A program made the position numbers and the translations under genes. The notes under the pieces are model-generated. The model saw only the letters and a list, made by a program, of their open reading frames with translations. It was not told the origin of the DNA and did not search any database. Below are positions 15,374 through 20,774 of a stretch of DNA of 20,774 bases, one piece after another; position 1 is the stretch's first letter, and every line of letters begins with the position of its first letter. Source of the stretch: an uncultured Clostridium sp. (GTDB taxonomy: Bacteria > Bacillota > Clostridia > Lachnospirales > Lachnospiraceae); assembly GCA_902464345.1 (NCBI GenBank), contig CABQJA010000017.1:1-20774 (forward strand), in the 5' to 3' direction.

Positions 15374-16108
15374 TTAATTTTCAGAGCTTGCATCGGAAGC
15401 GGCGGAGGTATCTTCGCCGTTTTCGTTTACTTGCTTGGAAGCAAGCATTGCTTTATCCAGAGCGAGGAAATCATCATCGCTGATGTAGTAATATTCACCG
15501 TTATCCTGAATGGTAACGGTGACGTCAACGCCTTCTCCGTTGCCGATATTTGGAACAGCAGCAGTCAGAATATCTAAAATACCCTGTGCATATTCCGTTT
15601 CATAAGCGTCCAGCTCATAGTCATTGTAATCTCCAGCAGCGACCCGTTTGTTCATATTCTCAATATAAGTAACCACATCATCATAGGTGATCAGTAGAAT
15701 ATCAATCGGATATACGGTGACGGTAACGGTATAGGTTCCGTCGGTATTTGTGACTTCGGATACCTCATAGCTGGCATGACTGTAAATATCCTTTGCCAGT
15801 GTCTTGAACTGATCCTTGATGTCAGAACCATCAACATCCTTGATACCATAAGCGGTCATCAGAGCATCCGCCAGATAGTCGATTCCGTCATCATAAACGG
15901 TCTGCGCTTCTTCTTCGGTTGCCTTTGTGATCTTCATATAGTTTGTAAAATCTGCCTTATAATTTGTGTCTAACAGGCTGGTTACATAATTGGCATATGT
16001 TTTCTTGCTATTGCCAAGCAGGGAACAGCCGGCCAGAGAAAAAATCATAACAGCAGTGAAAATACCTGCAAGCATTCGCTTTACGATTGCACCTGATTTC
16101 AATTTCAT
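15374..16108 (-). CDS. Uncharacterised lipoprotein
   Basis: This 244-residue protein on the minus strand has a lipoprotein signal peptide ending in SLAGC (Cys28). The mature part is acidic and soluble, with a helical first half (residues 35-100) and a beta-rich stretch around 105-130 (YEVSEVTNTDGTYTVTVTVYP). It ends in a low-complexity Ser/Ala/Asp/Glu tail. I do not recognise the family; the pattern resembles small Clostridia lipoproteins annotated only with DUF names. GGGAGGAA lies 6 nt before the ATG. It is convergent with the PEGA lipoprotein: TAA at 15371-15373 is followed at once by TTA, the complement of this gene's stop, leaving no room for a conventional terminator between them. Confidence 0.75.
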   Translation of the reverse strand: MKLKSGAIVKRMLAGIFTAVMIFSLAGCSLLGNSKKTYANYVTSLLDTNYKADFTNYMKITKATEEEAQTVYDDGIDYLADALMTAYGIKDVDGSDIKDQFKTLAKDIYSHASYEVSEVTNTDGTYTVTVTVYPIDILLITYDDVVTYIENMNKRVAAGDYNDYELDAYETEYAQGILDILTAAVPNIGNGEGVDVTVTIQDNGEYYYISDDDFLALDKAMLASKQVNENGEDTSAASDASSEN

Positions 16109-16165
16109 ATGGATTCCTCCCGATTATTTCAATTACTGTTTAGGAACCTGTCCATAAACAAAAGT

Positions 16166-16171
16166 AGTATA
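16166..16171 (-). promoter_or_regulatory. Candidate -10 box of the minus-strand lipoprotein gene
   Basis: Read on the minus strand, TATACT lies 57 bp before the start codon within GGTATACTAC. The best -35 at 17-bp spacing (TCGCAA) is weak, so this is a tentative call. Confidence 0.4.
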
Positions 16172-16326
16172 CCATACTTGTATTCGTTTTGCGATAGGAA
16201 TATTATGAAGTTTTACTTGCAATTCCGGTATGAATGAATTAGCATGATGGAAGCAGAAACTATAAAACAGGCAGGAATTATGGCAGGAATCCTGACAGAG
16301 ATTGCAGAAACGGCGAGGAACAGGAT

Positions 16327-17103
16327 ATGATTTTTGATACACACGCACATTATGATGATGAAGCATTTGAGGAAGACCGTGATATACTTTTAAACAGTAT
16401 GCAGGCTGGGGGTGTAGGACGGATCGTTAACGTCGGAGCCAGCATGGAGACCTCAGAGAAGACAGTGGCATTAACGGAGCAATATGATTTTCTCTACGGT
16501 GCAGTCGGAGTTCATCCGAATGAGGTGGGTGATATGAAGACGGAGGATATCGACCGGCTGGCAAGCTGGACTAAGCGTCCGAAGATTGTGGCAATCGGTG
16601 AGATCGGACTCGATTATCATTATGATGAACCATCGAAGGAGATACAGTTCCGCTGGTTTGAGGCACAGATGGAGCTGGCGAGGGAGCAGAAGCTTCCGAT
16701 CATTGTTCACAGCCGGGATGCGGCAAAGGATACCGTTGATATTATGAAGGCGGTTCATGCGGGTGAGATTGGCGGTGTGATCCATTGCTACTCTTATACA
16801 AAGGAGCTGGCGAGGGAGTTTCTGAATATGGACTATTACTTTGGAATCGGCGGGGTGCTGACCTTCACGAATGCAAAGAAGTTAAAAGAAGCAGTCGCTT
16901 ACATCCCAATGGAAAAGCTGGTATTGGAGACAGATTGCCCGTATCTGGCACCGGTGCCGAACCGCGGGAAACGGAATTCCTCGCTGAACATTCCGTATGT
17001 GGTAGAAGTACTGGCACAGATCAAGGGGATAAGTCCGGAAGAGGCAGAGCGGATCACCTGGGAGAATGGATGTCGTCTGTACCGAATGCAGTCGGAGCAG
17101 TAG
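16327..17103 (+). CDS. tatD: TatD-family metal-dependent DNase/hydrolase
   Basis: This 258-residue TIM-barrel hydrolase has all the TatD metal ligands: His6 and His8 in DTHAHYD, Glu92 in GEIGLDYHYD, His128 in IVHSRDA, His153 in VIHCYS, and Asp203 in ETDCPYLAP. TatD proteins are metal-dependent nucleases with 3'-5' exonuclease activity; their physiological role is debated. ACAGGAT lies just before the ATG, which overlaps the TGA of a 28-codon frame (ATGA). It precedes rsmA, as in many Firmicutes, but the ribonuclease M5 gene usually placed between them is absent here. Confidence 0.93.
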   Translation: MIFDTHAHYDDEAFEEDRDILLNSMQAGGVGRIVNVGASMETSEKTVALTEQYDFLYGAVGVHPNEVGDMKTEDIDRLASWTKRPKIVAIGEIGLDYHYDEPSKEIQFRWFEAQMELAREQKLPIIVHSRDAAKDTVDIMKAVHAGEIGGVIHCYSYTKELAREFLNMDYYFGIGGVLTFTNAKKLKEAVAYIPMEKLVLETDCPYLAPVPNRGKRNSSLNIPYVVEVLAQIKGISPEEAERITWENGCRLYRMQSEQ

Positions 17104-17182
17104 AAGCGGTAGAAGCGGACAGAGCATGTGGTATCGAGACGGCTATCAGGAATGAGATGCAGGCAGGAAGCAAGGAGAATAT

Positions 17183-18052
17183 ATGGAGAAATTAAGTAAT
17201 CCACAGGTGACAATAGAGACTATTAAGAAGCACGGATTTGATTTTCAGAAGAAGTTCGGACAGAACTTTCTGATTGACGGTCGGGTTCTGGAAAAGATTA
17301 TGGATGCGGCAGAGATTGGACCGGAGGACTGTGTACTGGAGATCGGACCGGGTATCGGAACCATGACGCAGTATCTGGCAGAGCGTGCGGGTAAGGTAAT
17401 TGCGGTAGAGATCGACACCAATCTGATACCGATTCTGGAGGAAACTCTGCAGGAGTATAATAATGTACGCGTGATTCAGGGCGATATTCTGAAGCTTGAT
17501 GTCACAGCACTGGTGGAGCAGGAGAATGCGGGAAAGCCGATCAAGGTAGTTGCGAATCTGCCATATTATATTACGACCCCGATCATTATGGGACTCTTTG
17601 AACGGCATGTGCCACTGATCAACATTACGGTTATGGTACAGAAGGAGGTAGCGGACCGGATGCAGGTCGGACCGGGCACGAAGGATTATGGTGCCTTATC
17701 TCTGGCGGTTCAATATTATGCACAGCCATACATTGTAGCCAATGTGCCGCCGAATTGTTTTATTCCGCGACCGAATGTAGCATCCGCGGTTATCCGGCTG
17801 ACCAGATATCCGGAGCCGCCGGTGAAGGTGGAGGACGAGGCAATGATGTTTCGTCTGATCCGGGCATCCTTTAACCAGCGCAGAAAAACTCTGGTGAACG
17901 GAATCGGCAATGCAGCGGATATTCCGTATTCCAAGGAACAGGTAGCGGAGGCACTGGAGGCACTCGGACTGAGTGCAACGATCCGTGGTGAAGCGCTGAC
18001 CCTGCAGGAATTTGCAGCACTCAGTGATGAGCTTGGAAGAGCACAGGTGTAG
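17183..18052 (+). CDS. rsmA: 16S rRNA dimethyladenosine transferase
   Basis: This 289-residue RsmA/KsgA enzyme dimethylates the two adjacent adenines in helix 45 of 16S rRNA, a late step in small-subunit assembly. Visible motifs are KKFGQNFLID (residues 23-32), the SAM-binding LEIGPGIG (52-59), AVEID for the acidic ribose contact, the catalytic NLPYYI (125-130), and the C-terminal FNQRRKTLVNG. Its length is normal. AAGGAG lies 7 nt upstream of the ATG. It probably shares a transcript with tatD across a 79-bp gap that contains a tandem duplication of GTAGAAGCG. Confidence 0.96.
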   Translation: MEKLSNPQVTIETIKKHGFDFQKKFGQNFLIDGRVLEKIMDAAEIGPEDCVLEIGPGIGTMTQYLAERAGKVIAVEIDTNLIPILEETLQEYNNVRVIQGDILKLDVTALVEQENAGKPIKVVANLPYYITTPIIMGLFERHVPLINITVMVQKEVADRMQVGPGTKDYGALSLAVQYYAQPYIVANVPPNCFIPRPNVASAVIRLTRYPEPPVKVEDEAMMFRLIRASFNQRRKTLVNGIGNAADIPYSKEQVAEALEALGLSATIRGEALTLQEFAALSDELGRAQV

Positions 18053-18100
18053 GTCAACATATAGACAGATATATAGACAGATTTCTGTCGAAGAAATACA

Positions 18101-18130
18101 GACATAACATGTCCCGCTTCTTCATACAAT
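18101..18130 (+). promoter_or_regulatory. Candidate sigma-E-type sporulation promoter
   Basis: CATACAAT at 18123-18130 matches the sigma-E -10 consensus fully. Exactly 14 nt upstream, GACATAAC (18101-18108) carries the CATA core of the sigma-E -35. The predicted start, about 7 nt after the -10, lies in the loop of the hairpin described next. There is no convincing sigma-A promoter in this gap. Confidence 0.5.
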
Positions 18131-18172
18131 GAAAACATGTGAGAGATTCGTTGTATGAAAGGAGCGGGACAT
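18109..18172 (+). promoter_or_regulatory. Long hairpin sequestering the ribosome binding site
   Basis: Arms at 18109-18129 and 18151-18172 pair along nearly 21 bp: ATGTCCCGCT with AGCGGGACAT, then TCATACAA with TTGTATGA, with a small internal mismatch and a 21-nt loop. The 3' arm contains AAAGGAG, the ribosome binding site for the TTG start at 18174. RNA containing both arms should be poorly translated; RNA starting in the loop would not form the hairpin. It lacks a T-run, so it is not a standard rsmA terminator. Confidence 0.75.
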
Positions 18173-18173
18173 A

Positions 18174-19322
18174 TTGGATTATCGGAGATTTATTTCTTAT
18201 TTATATAATTATGTAGACGGAGAAAAGGGGGTAAATGTCGGATACATACGATGTGAGCAGCGGCATGGGATCTGCAGACTGACCCTGAATCTGCAGGACA
18301 GGCAGGGCGTGGAAGGCGGTACATATAAGGTGTATCTGTATAAGATTTCCAAGGAAGGAAATCCGGTCGGATATTATCTGGACGAGTTTACACTGAACCG
18401 TGGATGTGGTGAGGTGCGGAAGCAGACAAACAGTGAAAATGTATGGAACAGTAATCACCGGATCGAGGAGTTTGACGGTGTGGTTGCAATCTATGACAGA
18501 GGACATGCATATGGCAGTCAGTGGAGTGATGAACCGCTGCAGATCGAACGGTTCCATACATACCAGGAATGGCAGAAGCAGGGCGTGACGTCCGGAATCT
18601 ATATAAAAGAAAGTGAGGGGCTGGCACTTCATGCGGCGGAACGACCGCAGCCGGTGGAGGAGCAGGTAGCGAGTATCTTTGACAGGCAGGTATATTCTGC
18701 GGAGCCGACCGGCGCACAAAGTATAGTGCGGGGGCAAGACAGCACCACGGATCCGATCAATACGCAAAGTATAATGCCGGAGCGGGACAGCACCGCGAAT
18801 CCAATCAATACGCAGAGTATAATGTCGGAGCGGGATAGTACCATGAATCCGGGAACGGTTGAAGAGAATAGCATAACGGAACAGGATATAGATGGAACGT
18901 CGGATCCGGTAGTAGAACAGAGCAGTATGTCAGGGCAGTCTGCATCAACGAGCCGGAGTGATATTGCGGAAGCGACGCTGCATCTGATGGAGCAACGGCC
19001 GAAGCTTCCGGATTTTGGAAATCATGAGATCTATGACTGTGTGCGGATTGAACCGAATGATATCGGGCTGCTGGCGATGGATAACTGGCGACTGGGTGTC
19101 AACAGCTTTCTGACCCATGGATATTACAATTATAAGTATCTGATGCTTGGAAAGCTACGGTTTCAGGATGGAGTTGTGAAAGCGGTGCTGGGTGTTCCGG
19201 GAGTCTATGATAATAAGGAACAATATATAGCCAAAATCTTCGGCTTTGAATTATTTGTGCCGGTGAAGCACACAAATGTAAAGACCGGAAACTTTGGCTA
19301 CTGGATTTCAGAAATCGTATAG
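18174..19322 (+). CDS. Clostridia-specific uncharacterised protein with internal tandem repeats
   Basis: This 382-residue protein is predicted to start at TTG, 9 nt after AAAGGAG. The N-terminal domain (about 1-140) begins DYRRFISYLYNYVDGEKGVNVGYI and continues GTYKVYLYKI. The C-terminal domain (about 283-380) includes YDCVRIEPNDIGLLAMDNWRL in part, then YKYLMLGKLRF, GVPGVYDNKEQ and FGYWISE. Both resemble a protein family I have seen only in Lachnospiraceae and relatives; I think it carries DUF6128 but cannot verify this. Between them is a polar, disordered linker with three 16-residue repeats. There is no signal peptide or membrane segment. The sigma-E-like promoter suggests expression in sporulating mother cells; that is an inference. 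The last 25 bp overlap the convergent GNAT gene. Confidence 0.8.
   Translation: MDYRRFISYLYNYVDGEKGVNVGYIRCEQRHGICRLTLNLQDRQGVEGGTYKVYLYKISKEGNPVGYYLDEFTLNRGCGEVRKQTNSENVWNSNHRIEEFDGVVAIYDRGHAYGSQWSDEPLQIERFHTYQEWQKQGVTSGIYIKESEGLALHAAERPQPVEEQVASIFDRQVYSAEPTGAQSIVRGQDSTTDPINTQSIMPERDSTANPINTQSIMSERDSTMNPGTVEENSITEQDIDGTSDPVVEQSSMSGQSASTSRSDIAEATLHLMEQRPKLPDFGNHEIYDCVRIEPNDIGLLAMDNWRLGVNSFLTHGYYNYKYLMLGKLRFQDGVVKAVLGVPGVYDNKEQYIAKIFGFELFVPVKHTNVKTGNFGYWISEIV
18717..18860 (+). repeat. Three tandem 48-bp repeats in the linker
   Basis: Units at 18717-18764, 18765-18812 and 18813-18860 encode QSIVRGQDSTTDPINT, QSIMPERDSTANPINT and QSIMSERDSTMNPGTV. The first two are alike over the whole unit; the third diverges in its last few codons. 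The 48-bp period keeps the frame, so gain or loss of units would change only linker length. Confidence 0.9.
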
Positions 19323-19864
19323 GGATTCAGCTTCGAGAACTGATATAAATCCTGAAACTGATGATCGATCTCCGCTGCTTCAAGGGCACGGCCCTCATAG
19401 GTGAAACCGAGCCGGTGGATCAGTCGGATCGAAGCCTCATTTGACGGCAGGATTTTCGCTTCGATGCGATGCAGCTTATATTCCCGAAATGCGATTTCAA
19501 GCAGCTGATCGCATGCCTCATTCGCATAGCCCTGATGCCAGTAGCGGTGATCCAGCTTATAACCCAGGGAGGCATGCTTCATGCATCCGAGTCGGATATC
19601 CGACAGATTTACACAGCCGATGATGGTAGATGGATCTGATTTCAGGAACAGATAATAGCGGAGACTGTGTAGCAGCTTTGTTTCCTTAAGCTCCCAGTCC
19701 AGGACGGCAGTCTGATAGCCTACCGTGTAGAAATTCTCGGCACGGGTCAGCTCATATGGCTCAAAATAGGTTCGGTTCTCCTGATAAAAACGGCGGACTG
19801 CCAGTGCATGCTCAGCGGACAGGCACTGCAGCCGCAACCGGGAGGTCTCACAGGTAAGCTGCAT
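19298..19864 (-). CDS. GNAT-family N-acetyltransferase (RimJ/RimL type)
   Basis: This 188-residue protein fits the RimJ/RimL-like branch of acetyl-CoA-dependent N-acetyltransferases. It opens CETSRLRLQCLSAEHA. The acetyl-CoA-binding segment is HQGYANEACDQLLEIAFREY (about 129-148), followed by RIEAKILPSNEASIRLIHRL and GFTYEGRA. Members acetylate ribosomal proteins, small amines or antibiotics; the substrate here is unknown. AGAAAGGAG lies upstream of the ATG on the minus strand. Its 3' end overlaps the end of the repeat protein gene by 25 bp, and it is divergent from tadA. Confidence 0.88.
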   Translation of the reverse strand: MQLTCETSRLRLQCLSAEHALAVRRFYQENRTYFEPYELTRAENFYTVGYQTAVLDWELKETKLLHSLRYYLFLKSDPSTIIGCVNLSDIRLGCMKHASLGYKLDHRYWHQGYANEACDQLLEIAFREYKLHRIEAKILPSNEASIRLIHRLGFTYEGRALEAAEIDHQFQDLYQFSKLNPYTISEIQ

Positions 19865-19895
19865 GGAAAGCTCCTTTCTGCGGATAAAACATCCG

Positions 19896-19924
19896 TTGTT
19901 CTTTTTGACTGCTTATAGTATACT
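19896..19924 (+). promoter_or_regulatory. Candidate promoter of tadA
   Basis: TTGTTC (19896-19901) and TATACT (19919-19924) are separated by 17 bp, 33 bp before the tadA start. The -10 is good and the -35 moderate. Confidence 0.5.
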
Positions 19925-19957
19925 ACAGGTATCAGATGAAAAAAAGGGGTTCCGGTC

Positions 19958-20431
19958 ATGACAGAGGAAGAACGGTATATGGGATATGCGATTACGCAGG
20001 CGAAGAAGGCACTGGTTAATGAGGACGTTCCGATTGGTTGTGTGATCGTTTATCAGGGAAAGATAATCGCAAGAGGTTATAATAAGAGAAATAAAAAGAA
20101 AACAACACTGGCGCACGCAGAACTGGATGCGATTGCAAAGGCATCCAGGGTGCTTGGAGACTGGAGACTGGAGGATTGTACCATGTATGTTACATTGGAG
20201 CCGTGCCAGATGTGCGCCGGAGCGATTGTGCAGGCGAGAATCCCAAGGGTGGTGATCGGCTGCATGAATCCCAAGGCCGGATGTGCCGGTTCGATCCTGA
20301 ATCTTCTGCAGATGCAGGAGTTTAATCATCAGGTCGATGTGGTACGGGGAGTCCGGGAAGAAGAATGTTCAAAGATGCTATCCGACTTCTTTCGGAGCCT
20401 GAGGGAGAAGAAAAAGGGAAAGCCTGCTTAG
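19958..20431 (+). CDS. tadA: tRNA-specific adenosine deaminase
   Basis: This 157-residue zinc-dependent deaminase converts adenosine 34 of tRNA-Arg(ACG) to inosine. The zinc and catalytic residues are all present: His53 and Glu55 in LAHAELDAI, and Cys83 and Cys86 in EPCQMCAGAI. GCMNPKAGCAGSILNLL is the TadA-type segment after the core. AAAAAGGGG lies upstream of the ATG. The gene order tadA, SRP RNA is standard in Firmicutes, where dnaX usually comes next. The ffs promoter begins two bases after this stop codon, so no terminator separates the two. Confidence 0.95.
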   Translation: MTEEERYMGYAITQAKKALVNEDVPIGCVIVYQGKIIARGYNKRNKKKTTLAHAELDAIAKASRVLGDWRLEDCTMYVTLEPCQMCAGAIVQARIPRVVIGCMNPKAGCAGSILNLLQMQEFNHQVDVVRGVREEECSKMLSDFFRSLREKKKGKPA

Positions 20432-20433
20432 CA

Positions 20434-20462
20434 TTGACAGAAGCCCCGGTTTCCGTTATACT
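20434..20462 (+). promoter_or_regulatory. Strong sigma-A promoter of ffs
   Basis: TTGACA (20434-20439) and TATACT (20457-20462) are separated by 17 bp, one mismatch from full consensus. The predicted start near 20469 would give a short 5' leader to be removed from the SRP RNA. Confidence 0.88.
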
Positions 20463-20503
20463 ATAAAAACAGTGCGTTTATCGCATCTTAATATGTTTTC
20501 AAA

Positions 20504-20774
20504 TTTCTGTGCAGCCGGGGAGTTAGCGGTGCCCTGTACCTGCAATCCGCTATAGCAGGGGTGATGGACTGGTTCGGGTCGCTTTTTTCATAAAGCTGCC
20601 CTTCGTAAGTGGCGTTGAAGTCTGGGTCTTGCGCAATGGATGCCCACGAACCGTGTCAGGTCGGGAACGGAGCAGCACTAAGAGGGATTTTCCATGTGCC
20701 GCGAGGGTGCCTGGGCTGAGTTAACTGCGGAGGTAACGTTTATGAAAATCTTCACAACCCAGTCCGCACAGATT
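20504..20774 (+). ncRNA. ffs: Signal recognition particle RNA, large bacterial type
   Basis: This RNA of about 270 nt has the features of the Bacillus-type SRP RNA. The 5' Alu-domain block is GGTGCCCTGTACCTGCAATC. A GGGTCTTGCGCAATGG stretch precedes the S-domain helix 8. The conserved GTCAGGTC...AGCAGCAC loop surrounds a GGAA tetraloop (20664-20667) and binds Ffh. GTGCCTGGGCTGAG lies near the 3' side. TCTGTGC at 20506-20512 pairs with GCACAGA at 20766-20772, closing the molecule, so the RNA ends at or just past the window edge. It guides nascent membrane and secreted proteins to the translocase with Ffh and FtsY. Confidence 0.95.

Noticed and set aside
16111..16149. A short inverted repeat (GGTTCCT and AGGAATCC on the minus strand) near the ribosome binding site of the minus-strand lipoprotein.
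   Set aside because: Only 7 bp with a bulge and a 20-plus base loop; too weak to put with the two strong start-site hairpins.
16785..17195. A 136-codon plus-strand frame overlapping the end of tatD.
   Set aside because: It lies within tatD in another frame, has Arg/Gly-rich composition typical of a shadow frame, and matches no family I know; tatD has all catalytic residues.
18061..18095. Tandem ATAGACAGAT copies and a GACAGATTTCTGTC hairpin after rsmA, considered as terminator or recombination site.
   Set aside because: There is no T-run and the stem is only 6 bp; no integrase or element boundary is nearby.
1..20774. CRISPR arrays, prophage, insertion sequences, tRNAs, or defence genes.
   Set aside because: No spaced repeats, transposase or integrase motifs, cloverleaf sequences or known defence domains were seen; the only tandem repeat is within the 18174-19322 gene.

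Overview
The window looks like a chromosomal segment from a spore-forming, gut-type Clostridia of the family Lachnospiraceae (Roseburia/Agathobacter/Coprococcus-like). I base this on protein character, Gram-positive ribosome binding sites, TTG starts, a CotS-family spore gene and a large SRP RNA with an Alu domain. The genus is not determined.

Region 1 (1-11380) is a sugar-uptake and phosphorolysis locus with the gene content of beta-manno-oligosaccharide utilisation. A LacI-type regulator and a DUF624/YesL-like membrane protein form a first unit that ends in a terminator. A consensus promoter overlapped by a LacI-type operator then drives a lipoprotein sugar-binding protein, two ABC permeases, two GH130 phosphorylases (one resembling manno-oligosaccharide phosphorylase, one resembling mannosylglucose phosphorylase) and a cytoplasmic SASA-type acetylesterase. 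Together these would import short acetylated manno-oligosaccharides, remove acetyl groups and release mannose 1-phosphate inside the cell. The transporter ATPase, a mannobiose epimerase and an extracellular mannanase are not in the window. The locus ends with a cytoplasmic LacI-like sugar-binding domain followed in the same frame by a GGDEF domain. A single in-frame amber codon at 10256-10258 splits the two.

Region 2 (11381-18052) is mostly housekeeping and cell-surface genes: cca, a CotS-family protein with a degenerate kinase core, a PEGA-domain lipoprotein, an uncharacterised lipoprotein on the minus strand, tatD and rsmA.

Region 3 (18053-20774) holds a Clostridia-specific uncharacterised protein with three 48-bp tandem repeats, a convergent GNAT acetyltransferase, tadA, and the SRP RNA gene ffs with its own consensus promoter. 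The window ends at or near the 3' end of ffs.

The two most interesting signals are regulatory. First, a sugar sensor-diguanylate cyclase sits in the mannan-type operon but is cut by one stop codon with no loss of frame. Second, the CotS-like gene and the repeat protein share a leader design. In each, a long hairpin buries the ribosome binding site, while a sporulation-type -10 motif lies in the 5' arm. A transcript from that promoter would start in the loop and escape the hairpin, whereas read-through RNA from the upstream gene would be folded and silenced. This is inferred from sequence only.
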